Assembly (NCBI RefSeq): GCF_013170825.1
Contig: NZ_CP033365.1
Coordinates: 5,840,001-5,904,000, forward strand
DNA length: 64,000 nt
DNA from: Mesorhizobium sp. NZP2298
GTDB taxonomy: Bacteria > Pseudomonadota > Alphaproteobacteria > Rhizobiales > Rhizobiaceae
Direction: 5' to 3'
Made by a program: the position numbers and the translations under genes. The notes below the pieces were generated by a model that was not told where the DNA came from, ran no database searches, and saw only the letters and a list, made by a program, of their open reading frames with translations. This document shows, one piece after another, positions 24,749 to 34,382 of the stretch (positions are counted from its first letter, which is position 1; each line of letters begins with the position of its first letter).

Positions 24749-26782
24749 ATGTCAGTAACCATGATCCACAGGCAAAGAGAAAGGGGCTCTTCCAGGAAAA
24801 GCCTCGAGATCAAACTCGTCGGCAATTTCGAGATACGCAGCCTCGACAAGGTTTATGCTCTCGACAAACGCAAGGCCGGCGCGATCCTGGCCTATCTCAT
24901 TTTGTCCGAACAGACGCGCGAAACACGCGGGCGTTTGTCCGCGCTGCTGTGGAGCGACAGCGATGAAGAACACGCACGTGCCTCACTGAGGCAATCCATC
25001 CGCGATCTGAAGCAGATCGAACTCAAGACGGGGGTGCAGTTTCTGGTCCTCGACAAGCTCTCCGTCGGGATCGACCCCAATGTCCTGCGCACGGATCTCG
25101 CCACTCTGCGCCATGCGCTCAGGGCCCGGGACTTCCCGACTGTCGACGGTATCCTGGCGCGAAGCGACAGATCACTTTGTATCGGGCTTCAGGATTGCGA
25201 TCCGGTATTCGACAACTGGATCGGGATGATTTCGACCCAGTGGTCGGATGGTCTGACGCATCAACTGTCGAAATCGCTCAACGAGGCGAATTCGAGCCTG
25301 GCGGAACGCAAGGCGATCGCCGGCTGCATCTTGCGCCTCGATCCTTTCCATGAATCGGCGGTCGTCAGCATGCTGGGGGCGCTGCATCGGGAAGGCGGCT
25401 ATGCGAGGGCTCGCGTTTTCTTCGAACGCTATGTCAATGACCTGAGATCGGAACTCGATCTCGCTCCGCCACGCGAAATCATCCAGCAACTGGAGCGATT
25501 CAAGGCAGCGGCCCAGGATGGGGCGGATGCGCAGCCGCAAGCCGCCCTCGACCCTGCGGCGCCGCGGCAGCTCGTCGAAAGGCCGACGATCGTGCTCGTC
25601 ACGGAAAAACACAGGAGCGCCGACGCGCACATTCAGTTCGCTCTGGTCAGTGAACTGTCCGCCACCCTCTCGCGGTTCAGGCATTGGACCGCGATCCACA
25701 CCGAGCTTGATCGCGACACGATGCGATCGGGGTCTGTCGAGACGCTTCGTGCCGCCGTCGGGGAAACCGCCGACCTTGCCGTGATCATAACCGCGTCCGA
25801 TGACGAGGACGAGCCGCATTTCGATATTTCATGCCGCACGATCGCAACGGGCGTGTTGCAGTTCTCCACCACCGCGCCTCGAGAACCGGCGGCATGGAGA
25901 CCCGTGTTCAATGAAATCTGCGCGCGGGTTGCTTCACGCCTCCAGTTGGTGATTTCCACCACGCGCCTCCATCGCATAGACGAACAGTCGCCAAACTACA
26001 TCTCCGCCTATGACAATTGGCTCGACGGACAGCGGCTTTCGACGTTGTGGCGCAAAGACACCGACGCCGTCGCGATCGCGCGTTACGAAGAAGCCATTCG
26101 GCAGGACCCTAGCCTGGCTTGCGCCTATTCGAGCCTGGCCGTGATCCTGAATTCGCGGTGGATCGTGCTGCCAGGCTATCCAGTCGAGAGCGCCGACCTC
26201 GACCGCGCATTCGACCTCGCCAAGAAGGCGGTCGCGCTCGATCCGCTCGATCACCGCAACCAGGTCAACCTGGCCTGGAGCCACCTCCTGGCGCGGCGCT
26301 GGGAACTGGCGGAATTTCATTTCGGACTGGCGCACGACCTCAACGCCGCCAATCCGGCAACCCTTATCGCCTATTCGCTTTTCAGTGCGTTCATCGGAAA
26401 CCATCAGCGAGCGGTCGAGCTGTCGCGACGGTCGTTCGAGCTCAACCCGCTGCATGAGCCGCACTACCACGGTTACCATGCGACCGTTGCATTCCTGGCG
26501 GGCGACCTGCAGGGCTGCATCGAGGCTGTCGAGAAAAGCGACGGCCTGTTTCCCGATATCCGAGGCTGGTCGGCTGCCGCCCATGCCTTCATGGGCGATG
26601 ACGCGAAAGCCGCCACCGACTTCAGAATATTTCTGAAGGGTATCACGACCGCATGGCACAATGGCGAGCGCCCGACCCGGCGAAGTGCGATCGACTGGTT
26701 CAAGAACGTCTTCCCGATCCGCCTGGACGCCGATCGCGCGAGACTGAGCGAAGGCATCGACCGCGCCTCACGGCTGGCATGA
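24749..26782 (+). CDS. SARP/BTAD-type transcriptional regulator with C-terminal TPR repeats
   Basis: A 677-residue regulator. The N-terminal region (about residues 18-110) is a winged-helix domain of the SARP/OmpR type, with LEIKLVGNFEIRS and TRGRLSALLWSDSDEEHARASLRQSIRDL. A bacterial transcriptional activator domain follows to about residue 255 (LDPFHESAVVSMLGALHREGGYARA, YVNDLRSELDLAP). The middle resembles the sugar-binding-like segment of adenylate-cyclase/TPR regulators, and the C-terminal half (about 420-650) contains TPR-type helices such as SLACAYSSLAVIL and HRNQVNLAWSHLLARRWELAEFHF. SARP proteins activate secondary-metabolite clusters, so divergence from a YcaO gene is notable. Confidence 0.82.
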   Translation: MSVTMIHRQRERGSSRKSLEIKLVGNFEIRSLDKVYALDKRKAGAILAYLILSEQTRETRGRLSALLWSDSDEEHARASLRQSIRDLKQIELKTGVQFLVLDKLSVGIDPNVLRTDLATLRHALRARDFPTVDGILARSDRSLCIGLQDCDPVFDNWIGMISTQWSDGLTHQLSKSLNEANSSLAERKAIAGCILRLDPFHESAVVSMLGALHREGGYARARVFFERYVNDLRSELDLAPPREIIQQLERFKAAAQDGADAQPQAALDPAAPRQLVERPTIVLVTEKHRSADAHIQFALVSELSATLSRFRHWTAIHTELDRDTMRSGSVETLRAAVGETADLAVIITASDDEDEPHFDISCRTIATGVLQFSTTAPREPAAWRPVFNEICARVASRLQLVISTTRLHRIDEQSPNYISAYDNWLDGQRLSTLWRKDTDAVAIARYEEAIRQDPSLACAYSSLAVILNSRWIVLPGYPVESADLDRAFDLAKKAVALDPLDHRNQVNLAWSHLLARRWELAEFHFGLAHDLNAANPATLIAYSLFSAFIGNHQRAVELSRRSFELNPLHEPHYHGYHATVAFLAGDLQGCIEAVEKSDGLFPDIRGWSAAAHAFMGDDAKAATDFRIFLKGITTAWHNGERPTRRSAIDWFKNVFPIRLDADRARLSEGIDRASRLA

Positions 26783-26804
26783 CGCGGCCGAAGCCGGGCG
26801 CATC

Positions 26805-27209
26805 CTATCTGCAGCGCGACATAACATAGTCGCCAAGCCGGCAACGGTAGCCCCGAAGCCGGTTTGCCTTCTTCTCCTCGACCGTCGAGCCTGCGTTGGG
26901 GTCGAATTTGTAGTGAGCCGGGAAAGGATAGTCCTCTCCGGGGCCGACCTCGGGCGCGATCGTCCGCACGGTCTCCTCGACGTCCCCGGTGAAAGGAAAG
27001 GCAATGTTGACGACGTTCTCTTCATCGAAATGCGCGATGATCTCGATCTCGTCCCAGGTCTTGCCGCGCGGGTTCATGAACCCTTTGAGCAGGTCTTTCT
27101 TCTCGTCCTGTGTGCCGTTCCTGAATATCTCCATGGTGGCGGGATCCTTTATGGCTTCTCGAATAAAGGCTCCCAACGCTTCGAACTGCACATTCTCGAA
27201 TTTGGCCAT
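26805..27209 (-). CDS. Small protein with nitrile-hydratase-leader-like body and Cys/Arg tail; RiPP precursor candidate
   Basis: A 134-residue protein with a good ribosome binding site (GAGAGG) before its ATG. Residues about 8-75 contain EALGAFIREAIKDPATMEIF and a later EIEIIAHFDEENVVNIAFPF, the pattern of nitrile-hydratase-type leader peptides (amphipathic helix with a D-P after it, then a hydrophobic strand pair). The remaining part runs through KFDPNAGS and ends with GYRCRLGDYVMSRCR, a short tail with two Cys and several Arg. It lies 17 bp after the haem peroxidase gene, so they are probably co-transcribed. It might instead be a small chaperone or immunity protein. The family match is by eye and moderate. 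Confidence 0.5.
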   Translation of the reverse strand: MAKFENVQFEALGAFIREAIKDPATMEIFRNGTQDEKKDLLKGFMNPRGKTWDEIEIIAHFDEENVVNIAFPFTGDVEETVRTIAPEVGPGEDYPFPAHYKFDPNAGSTVEEKKANRLRGYRCRLGDYVMSRCR

Positions 27210-27226
27210 GGCCCCTCTCCATTTCT

Positions 27227-28957
27227 TCAGGTTGCGACGTTGCCGGTTCTTCGATAGGCCCGCCCCGGCATGTCCAGGTTAGCGTACCGCTTGAGGTATT
27301 CGTAGAGCTCGTCGTCTGAAACCAGCCTGTCGTCGGCCAATCCCAAGAGCCCCGCCAGATTGCCGGGTTCGGCCGATGATAGGGACAGCGGCACCTGGAT
27401 TTCGCTGTCCCCGGCATTGAACAGTGCAGCGGCGACGGTGGACGCGACGATGAACGAGCCGGTCGGTCCCAGCCGGTTGCCGTCATCGCCGAGCACGGCG
27501 GCTTCCTGCAAGATGTAATAGGACAGAGGTGTTTCGGTCAGGAACTGCGGATGGGCCAGCAGCGTCTTCTCAAGCACGCCAGCCTGGAAGCTGTAGCGTT
27601 TCCTGCAGCTTTGCGTGGGCAGCATGGCAGCGCCCGAAAGTACAGGCACATCCGCGGCAAGCGCGGCAGCGACGGCCCCGGCAATCGTCTGGCCTGATGC
27701 GATGCCGAGATCGTAACAGCGCCAACAATCCATGAAGGCGATGGATCGAGGTGCCCCGTCGAAGTCGGCGGCGTGCTGTACCACCGCCATCTCGTAGTTG
27801 AGAAACGGACTGATACGGCGTGCCTTCAGTGCCTTTGCAGCATCGTCCGATTCGATGAAACGGCTCCAGTCAACGGCCCAATTCACGCGGACTGGAACGT
27901 CACCGTTCGGGCGCTGGCTCGAAAATGCCAGGATCTCGCGCAAGGTGCCGGCTTCCTCTTCGAATGCCTTGTTGAGGGCGTAGCGGTCGCGGACCATCGA
28001 ATGCGCAAACCGCGAGGCGCCAAATGTGAATTCCATCGGCAGGTCCGCCAGCGGCCTCAACGATGCGACGCCGGGTCCGCGAAACTCCTCGCCATCGAAG
28101 AAGTGCGCCCAGACTGCCGGGGTCAGAATTCGCCTGAGATAGTCGTTCACGACGACTCGGCGATAGACACCGGTCAGGTAAAGCCGCGCCTGATCGAAGG
28201 CGTTCTGCGGCGGCAAAGCGCGGCGCGCCATTAGCAAATCGACGAGACGGTTGTGCACCTGCATCAACGAACATTGCAACTGGGAGAGAATGAGATTGTC
28301 GTCGTTCCTGGGGTCGCCGATCAGCGGACGGTAAGGCGCCTTTCGTCCGCACACGCTCAGAAAACCGCTGGAGGCGTCGACGCGCGGGACGTCTCGCGCC
28401 CTTTCGACCACACCATCGACGGGAAGTTTGACCTGCTTGTCGCTCACCCCGGGCAGGCCGATCGGAAATCGACAAAGGGTGGTGTCGCTTTCCGATGCCG
28501 AGTCATAGAGATGCGAGTCCACAACCGGGCCTCGTCCATAAAGGCCCGACAGATCGAGACTGCCCGAGACGGCATTCCTCAAGGTGCGCCCGGCACGATC
28601 GCTCGGCATGCCAAATATGCGGCTAAAGACGATGTCGTGAAAAGCGAACTGGCCGAAATAGGTATAAGCTGCGGGATTGTCGCTGAGGTCGGGAGAATCG
28701 ATGGGACCGAGCATGCAGTTCGAGATGTCGGCGAGCGCCGCTTGGGTTCTCTCCGTCGCGGAGCCATCTTCTCCAGCCGGCATGAGGCTTATCGGCTTTT
28801 CGGCGAGATCGGGAAACAGGAGCCGGTGCCGAAGAGCGTCGCCCGCGCCCGCACCCGCGGCTTCGACGGTGGGACCTCCAGCAGGCCTCGCCCTCGCGTT
28901 GAGCGCGCGGCGATGATTTACCAGGGTTTCATATGCCACATACTCGCCGTGTCTCAT
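27227..28957 (-). CDS. Animal-type haem peroxidase (peroxinectin-like)
   Basis: A 576-residue haem peroxidase of the animal/peroxinectin superfamily starting at the ATG at 28957 (GTG at 28963 possible), with AGGGG upstream. The distal histidine is in YFGQFAFHDIV (H107) and the proximal histidine in FGASRFAHSMVRDRY (H319). GDPRNDDNLILSQLQCSLMQVHNRLVD (residues about 214-240) matches the conserved helix with catalytic Arg. There is no signal peptide. Bacterial members oxidise halides, phenols or peptide side chains; the natural substrates are mostly unknown. It is between the amidase gene and the leader-like small protein gene, all in one direction. Confidence 0.87.
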   Translation of the reverse strand: MRHGEYVAYETLVNHRRALNARARPAGGPTVEAAGAGAGDALRHRLLFPDLAEKPISLMPAGEDGSATERTQAALADISNCMLGPIDSPDLSDNPAAYTYFGQFAFHDIVFSRIFGMPSDRAGRTLRNAVSGSLDLSGLYGRGPVVDSHLYDSASESDTTLCRFPIGLPGVSDKQVKLPVDGVVERARDVPRVDASSGFLSVCGRKAPYRPLIGDPRNDDNLILSQLQCSLMQVHNRLVDLLMARRALPPQNAFDQARLYLTGVYRRVVVNDYLRRILTPAVWAHFFDGEEFRGPGVASLRPLADLPMEFTFGASRFAHSMVRDRYALNKAFEEEAGTLREILAFSSQRPNGDVPVRVNWAVDWSRFIESDDAAKALKARRISPFLNYEMAVVQHAADFDGAPRSIAFMDCWRCYDLGIASGQTIAGAVAAALAADVPVLSGAAMLPTQSCRKRYSFQAGVLEKTLLAHPQFLTETPLSYYILQEAAVLGDDGNRLGPTGSFIVASTVAAALFNAGDSEIQVPLSLSSAEPGNLAGLLGLADDRLVSDDELYEYLKRYANLDMPGRAYRRTGNVAT

Positions 28958-29138
28958 CGCCACCCCTTTTCGTCGAAGACTATTCCATTCGCACGCGGTC
29001 GGCGATACCAGCCGGCCATATCTTGCGCCTGGCCAAGCGGCCCAGCCCGAGGGCGGGACGGATTATGTTGGGAGGCCCAAAATCCGCCCCGCCGCCAGCC
29101 CCCCGGCCGACTTGAGATGCATAGTTGAAGCCTACCGA

Positions 29139-29813
29139 TCACCCGGTGCAAAAAGTCCGGACATCAATCGGTGCAAGTTTGCCCATCGGGGTCGCGCCGG
29201 CAATCGTCGACGACACGGATTCCTTGCCGGGAGGCGATATGACGAGCTGGCGAAAATGGTTCCAGTCGAAGTCCACACCTGGATCCGTCCCGCAGGCCGG
29301 ATCGAGCGCGGCATGCGAAACGATGGTCTTGAGGTTCGGGTACTTCGCCCAGCAATAGCGCACAATTCTCGCCGTCACTTCGACCTGCCAGCTTGAGAAT
29401 GGGTCCGCGACCTGGGTTTTGACGACTTCAATGCCAAGGCTCCAGTGGTTGACGCGCTTGGCGCCGCCATTGACCCGCGGATGGCTCTTGTCGTCTCCCA
29501 CATGCCAGGCCGCCCGCGATTCCGGCGCACACGCCCAGACAATGTTTCCGTGCTGGCTTTCGTTCTCATCGGGAACCAGCCAGTGGAAGCTGCCGGTGCC
29601 GGCCTGCATCACCGACATTGCCCTTGCCGAGCTGCCGCCGGCAGTCGCATGAATGACCACCGCGTTGATGCCAAGGATCGGATCGAAACGCCGCAACGAC
29701 GTCGAGCGCGCCCAGTAATCCTGAACGCCTGGATAGAGCACCTCTGGGATCGCAAATGGCGCCGGCCTGCCCGCGGCCGGCAAATCGAACAGGTATGTCT
29801 TCGGATCTGGCAT
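29139..29813 (-). CDS. N-acetylmuramoyl-L-alanine amidase (Amidase_2/PGRP fold)
   Basis: A 224-residue zinc amidase starting at the ATG at 29813 with AGGAG six bases upstream. Zinc ligands are H55 in AVVIHATAGG, H167 in IVSHAALDP and D177 in CGTDPG; E129 in WSLGIEVV is at the catalytic Glu/Tyr region. It would cleave the amide between MurNAc and the stem peptide in peptidoglycan. It has no signal peptide or cell-wall-binding repeat, so it needs another route to the periplasm or acts on recycled muropeptides like AmpD. About 250 bp downstream of the end of clpV, it is a fair candidate for a T6SS cell-wall effector. Confidence 0.85.
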   Translation of the reverse strand: MPDPKTYLFDLPAAGRPAPFAIPEVLYPGVQDYWARSTSLRRFDPILGINAVVIHATAGGSSARAMSVMQAGTGSFHWLVPDENESQHGNIVWACAPESRAAWHVGDDKSHPRVNGGAKRVNHWSLGIEVVKTQVADPFSSWQVEVTARIVRYCWAKYPNLKTIVSHAALDPACGTDPGVDFDWNHFRQLVISPPGKESVSSTIAGATPMGKLAPIDVRTFCTG

Positions 29814-30061
29814 CGCTTGCTCCTGCAAAGCTCGCGTTTGACGATCCGTGTATCGCAACGTTGGCGTGAAACGAGCGTGAATCATGTCCCGCCGCCCGGG
29901 AGGCATCGCCGGCCATCAAGAGAGTTCCGTCGACCAGGAGCGCCCGATCGGTCCGATTCTCAAGAGAATCCAGCACGTTCTGGGGGATGATTGCCGGGAT
30001 ATCCCATACCCCAAGCGGCTGCGCCCGTGGCAAGCCTTGCTTGATCGACGTTCGCCCGAAG

Positions 30062-32866
30062 CTACTCGAAGGAATAGGTGAAACCTTCCTTGGAGGCGCC
30101 AACGGTGACCTTTGTCATCTTTTCGCCCGCGAGCGACCGGTTGAGCACGCCGCGGCTCAGTTCCGGCAGCAGCGTGTTGGTCAGGATGGCATCGATCATC
30201 CGTCCGCCGGATTCGATCTCGGTGCAGCGGGCCTTGACCAGATCCATGACACCGTCGCCGATCACCAGTTCCGCATCGTTGGTCGTGCGCAGCCGGCGAG
30301 CGATCTTGGCAAACTGGTGACGGGTGATGGCTTCGATCATCCCGTCCGAGAGCGGGTAATAGGGAATGGTCACCACCCGGCCAAGGAAGGCGGCCGGAAA
30401 GACCTTGAGCAGCGGGCTGCGCAAGGCGATGTCCAGATCGTCAAGTCCGGCCCGTATCGTGCCGTTCCCGGTCCGCTCCATGATGACCTCCGAGCCGACA
30501 TTGGAGGTGAGCAGGATCAGCGTGTTCTTGAAATCGATCCGGCGCCCCTCGCTGTCGTCCATCATGCCCTTGTCGAAGACCTGGAAGAAGATCTCGTGCA
30601 CGTCGGGATGCGCCTTCTCGACCTCGTCGAGCAGGATCACCGAATAGGGCTTTCTGCGCACCGCTTCGGTCAGGATGCCGCCCTTGCCATAGCCGACATA
30701 ACCGGGCGGCGCGCCCTTGAGCGTCGAGACCGTATGCGCCTCCTGGAATTCGGACATGTTGATCGAGATCAGGTTCTGCTCGCCACCGTAGAGCGTCTCG
30801 GCCAGTGCCAATGCGGTTTCGGTCTTGCCGACGCCAGAGGGACCGCAGAGCAGGAACACACCGACCGGCTTTTCCGGCGCGCCGAGCCCGGCGCGGCTGG
30901 TCTGCACGCGTTTGGCGATCATCTCCATGGCGTGATCCTGGCCGACGACCCGCTCCGAAAGCGTGGTGGCGAGCTTGAGCGCCTTTTCGGTCTGGCTGGA
31001 CAGCATCCGTCCGGTCGGAATACCGGTCCAGTCCTGGACCACGGCCGCCACCGCATTGCGGTCGACGGATGGCAGGATCAGCGGTGTCTCGCCCTGCGCC
31101 TCGGCCAGTTCGGCCATCAGCTCGCGCAGCCGGGCAAGATCGGCGACAGGATCAGGTGGATCGGCAGCGGCCGGTGTTTCCACGTCGGTCTTGGCAGCCT
31201 TGGCTTTGGCCGCCTTGGTCTTCGTCGGTTCAGTCTTGGGTGGCTCAGTCGTGGGCACCTTGGTCTTTTCTGCGTCCGCCGCTGCCGTTTCGGTATCGGC
31301 CTCAGCGGGCGCCGCCGCATCAAGCGGCACGCCCTCGCCGCGCAGCCTTGCGCGCAACTCGAGGATTTCGGCAACCAGCGCCTTTTCGCGCTCCCAGCGC
31401 CCCTCGGCGGCGGCCAGCGTGGTCTCGGTTTCGGCGAGCCCGGCGTCAACCCGCGCCTGCCGGTCAGTCACCTCGATGCCGATCGCTGCCTCGCGGCCGA
31501 TAATGCCGCGCTCGACCTCCAGCGCCTGGCGGCGGCGCATGATGTCTTCGACCTCCGCCGGCGTGGCGTGCTGCGATATGGCGACACGGGCGCAAGCGGT
31601 GTCGAGAAGGCTCACCGCCTTGTCAGGCAGTTGCCGTGCCGGGATGTAGCGATGCGACAGGCCGACCGCCGCCTCGATCGCCTCGTCGAGGATCTGCACC
31701 TTGTGGTGCTGCTCCAGGACGCCGGCCACGCCGCGCAACATCAGAACGGCCACCGCCTCCGACGGTTCGTCGATCTTCACCACCTGGAAACGGCGGGTCA
31801 GCGCCGGGTCCTTCTCGATGTGCTGCTTGTATTCGGCCCAGGTCGTTGCCGCGATGGTGCGAAGTTCGCCCCGCGCCAACGCCGGTTTCAGGAGATTGGC
31901 CGCATCGCCGGTTCCGGCAGCCCCCCCGGCGCCGATCAAGGTGTGGGCTTCGTCGATGAACAGGATAACCGGCGTTTCGGACGATTGAACCTCGTCGATG
32001 ACGGCCTTCAGCCGTTTTTCGAATTCGCCCTTCACGCTGGCGCCCGCCTGCATCAGCCCGACGTCGAGCATGCGCACGCTGACATTCTGCAGGGTGGGCG
32101 GCACGTCGCCCTGGGCGATACGCAAGGCAAAGCCCTCGACGACGGCGGTCTTGCCGACCCCGGCCTCGCCGGTCAGGATCGGGTTGTTCTGCCGGCGCCG
32201 CATCAGGATGTCGACGATCTGCCGGATTTCCGGGTCGCGGCCGACGACCGGATCGATCTTGCCGTCGCGGGCGCGCTGGGTCAGGTCGGTGGCGTATTTC
32301 GCCAGCGCCGAATCCCCGCCCGGAGCCCGCTTCGGCGCCTCCGGGGCGGAGACGGTGGTCGAAGCGCCGGTTTCGAGTGAGCCCTCCACGACATCGGCGA
32401 ACCGCGCGATGACCGTGTCGGCGTCGATCTTGTCGAACTCGCCGCTGATCTTCGACAGCAGGCCTTCCAGCACCGGCGTCTTCAGGCAGGCAAGCAGAAT
32501 ATGTGCGCTGCGGACTTCCTCGACGCCGAACTCGAGCGTTGCCAGGTTCCAGGCTTCCTGGATGGCATGGAAGATGTGGTCGGAGAATTCCTCGATCGAT
32601 GTCGCGCCATAAGGCAGCTTGTCGACGGCGCGGGTCATCTCGGCCGTGAGCCGGCTCGCATCCACGCCCGCATCGGCGATGATCATTTGCACGTCCGAGC
32701 GGTCGGACAGCACAAGTTGCTCGATGAAATGGACGAGTTCGACATAGGGATTGCCGCGCAGTTTAGCGGTGTCGGCAGCTGCCTTGAAGGCGCGGACACC
32801 CACAGGATTGAGCTTGCCGACCAGTTCCTTGCGTTTGAAAGTCTGCGATGACCGGCGCTGTTCCAT
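30062..32866 (-). CDS. tssH: T6SS ATPase ClpV (TssH)
   Basis: A 934-residue AAA+ protein of the Clp/Hsp100 class that disassembles contracted TssB-TssC sheaths. The N-domain (about 1-160) is followed by the first ATPase with [13 protein letters not shown] near residue 230 and the second with [14 protein letters not shown] near residue 675. Its position, divergent from tssA, identifies it as ClpV instead of ClpB. The middle domain contains a long low-complexity stretch (about residues 510-575) of Ala, Lys, Thr, Glu and Pro that ordinary ClpV proteins do not have. This is the only T6SS core gene on the minus strand apart from vgrG. Confidence 0.95.
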   Translation of the reverse strand: MEQRRSSQTFKRKELVGKLNPVGVRAFKAAADTAKLRGNPYVELVHFIEQLVLSDRSDVQMIIADAGVDASRLTAEMTRAVDKLPYGATSIEEFSDHIFHAIQEAWNLATLEFGVEEVRSAHILLACLKTPVLEGLLSKISGEFDKIDADTVIARFADVVEGSLETGASTTVSAPEAPKRAPGGDSALAKYATDLTQRARDGKIDPVVGRDPEIRQIVDILMRRRQNNPILTGEAGVGKTAVVEGFALRIAQGDVPPTLQNVSVRMLDVGLMQAGASVKGEFEKRLKAVIDEVQSSETPVILFIDEAHTLIGAGGAAGTGDAANLLKPALARGELRTIAATTWAEYKQHIEKDPALTRRFQVVKIDEPSEAVAVLMLRGVAGVLEQHHKVQILDEAIEAAVGLSHRYIPARQLPDKAVSLLDTACARVAISQHATPAEVEDIMRRRQALEVERGIIGREAAIGIEVTDRQARVDAGLAETETTLAAAEGRWEREKALVAEILELRARLRGEGVPLDAAAPAEADTETAAADAEKTKVPTTEPPKTEPTKTKAAKAKAAKTDVETPAAADPPDPVADLARLRELMAELAEAQGETPLILPSVDRNAVAAVVQDWTGIPTGRMLSSQTEKALKLATTLSERVVGQDHAMEMIAKRVQTSRAGLGAPEKPVGVFLLCGPSGVGKTETALALAETLYGGEQNLISINMSEFQEAHTVSTLKGAPPGYVGYGKGGILTEAVRRKPYSVILLDEVEKAHPDVHEIFFQVFDKGMMDDSEGRRIDFKNTLILLTSNVGSEVIMERTGNGTIRAGLDDLDIALRSPLLKVFPAAFLGRVVTIPYYPLSDGMIEAITRHQFAKIARRLRTTNDAELVIGDGVMDLVKARCTEIESGGRMIDAILTNTLLPELSRGVLNRSLAGEKMTKVTVGASKEGFTYSFE

Positions 32867-33203
32867 CGAACCTGCTCCTGCAGTCTACCAGCCGATAAAC
32901 TGCCACATAAGATGTCACTTGACAAAGCGGGTAATGGACCGCTGTCCCGGTACCCGGTTTAGCCGACTCCTTTCCATTTGTGGAAAGTCCCGCATCGCCG
33001 ACTGCAAACAGCCACGGCATTGGACGCCTCTCCGCGACGCGGTTCGCATGCATCCAAGGCAACCAAGCCGTGGATTTCGGCGCTCATGAGGCGATCGCGT
33101 TTAGCTTATGTTAATTTTTGAGCGCTCGTTGAATTGTGGTAAAGTGCAACCGTGTGATAACGTTGCGTCACGTATGGCTTGAGGCTGGTCGCTGGGGGTT
33201 TGT
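32867..33203. promoter_or_regulatory. Divergent promoter region between clpV and tssA
   Basis: This 337-bp gap must hold promoters for both T6SS arms. It is AT-richer than its surroundings near 33095-33140 (TTAATTTTTGAG and TTGAATTG). I could not find a strong paired -35/-10 or a sigma-54 GG-N10-GC box. GGGGG just before the GTG at 33204 serves tssA. Confidence 0.5.
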
Positions 33204-34376
33204 GTGATTGATGTCGCACTCTGGCTTAGTCCGCTCGACGGTGGAAATCCGTCAGGGGAAGACTTGCGCAACGACCCGGCTTTTCACGAGCTGGAGCGTC
33301 TGACCGAACCCGAGATCAAGGTCGTCCACGACGGCAACAACAAGCCCACGTCGCAAAGCACCATTCCGGTCGACTGGTCCGGCGTGCTGGCGAAGGCGGG
33401 GGAATTGCGTGCGCATGGCCGGGACCTGCGGCTGCTGGTCATCGTCACGCGCGCGCTGGCCAATGAAGAGGGGCTGGCCGGGCTCGCGCAGGGGCTGACC
33501 CTTATTGCCCAGACCTTCGACCAGCATTGGGAAACCATGCATCCGGCACTGCGGCCCAACGCTTCGCCTCGCGATGCCGCGTTGCGCCGCATCAACGCGC
33601 TGCTCGACCTCCAGAACAGTCAGGACGGGTTGCTGGCGAACCTGCGGCAGATGATTTTCTTTGCGCCGCGCTCGATCGGGCCGATCAGCGGACGCGACCT
33701 GGAACAAAGCGCGCTCGATGACCGTGTCATGCTCCAGGAAGCCGCCTCCGGCTTGAATACGGCGGAAAAGGCGGCACTGGTCAGCGCGCACGGACAATCG
33801 TTGAACCGGGTGCGTGCCGGATGTGCGGCACAGGTGGATCAGGCCGGTGCGGAGATGGTCTCGCTGGTCGCCGATGCCCAGGCTGCGATCGCAGCCCTTG
33901 ACGCGGTCGAGACCGCGCTCGGCGCCCGCCTCGAGGGCGGCGGGGCTCAGGTTCCGGAATTAAAACGGTTTCTGCAGCGTTTGCTGACGACCCTCGAACG
34001 GAACGCCGCAGCGGGTGCGGCGGCCAATGGCGCGGCCAAGCCGCCCACTCCGGCAGAACCGGGAACGCCTGCTCGAAACGGTCATGGAGCCGAGACTATG
34101 GCAAGTGCGGCAAGCTACACGGAGACCAGCACGGGGCTTCCTGACCGGATCTCCTCGCGCGAGGACGTGGTCAAATGCCTCGACCTGGTCGTCGCCTTCT
34201 ATGACCGCACCGAACCGTCGAGCCCGATACCGCATCTGGCGCGGCGCGTGCGCCGCATGGTGCACATGGATTTCGTTGAACTGATGGAAGATCTCGCCCC
34301 GTCTGGGTTGAAGGAATTCCGGCTCCTTGCCGGCGTTCCCGATGCCAAGAAGACGGCTCAGAAGGATGAAAGGTAA
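33204..34376 (+). CDS. tssA: T6SS protein TssA
   Basis: A 390-residue TssA (ImpA N-terminal domain) starting with GTG. The ImpA_N domain covers about residues 8-130: PLDGGNPSGEDLRNDPAFHELE, then PVDWSGVLAKAGELRAHGRDLRLLV and DQHWETMHP. The C-terminus (RRVRRMVHMDFVELMEDLAP) matches the short-type TssA tail that caps the sheath or baseplate. It coordinates tube and sheath polymerisation. First gene of the plus-strand T6SS operon; tssB follows after six bases. Confidence 0.93.
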   Translation: MIDVALWLSPLDGGNPSGEDLRNDPAFHELERLTEPEIKVVHDGNNKPTSQSTIPVDWSGVLAKAGELRAHGRDLRLLVIVTRALANEEGLAGLAQGLTLIAQTFDQHWETMHPALRPNASPRDAALRRINALLDLQNSQDGLLANLRQMIFFAPRSIGPISGRDLEQSALDDRVMLQEAASGLNTAEKAALVSAHGQSLNRVRAGCAAQVDQAGAEMVSLVADAQAAIAALDAVETALGARLEGGGAQVPELKRFLQRLLTTLERNAAAGAAANGAAKPPTPAEPGTPARNGHGAETMASAASYTETSTGLPDRISSREDVVKCLDLVVAFYDRTEPSSPIPHLARRVRRMVHMDFVELMEDLAPSGLKEFRLLAGVPDAKKTAQKDER

Positions 34377-34382
34377 CAGCAC

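Noticed and set aside
29884..30081. 65-codon plus-strand ORF between amidase and clpV genes
   Set aside because: Overlaps the clpV end, lacks a ribosome binding site and has shadow-like Arg/Pro content.
29987..32380. Open frame of about 800 codons opposite clpV
   Set aside because: Antisense shadow of a strongly supported ATPase gene; no family features.
32919..32924. TTGACA as promoter -35 box for tssA
   Set aside because: No -10-like hexamer lies 16-18 bp downstream, and it is 280 bp from the start codon.
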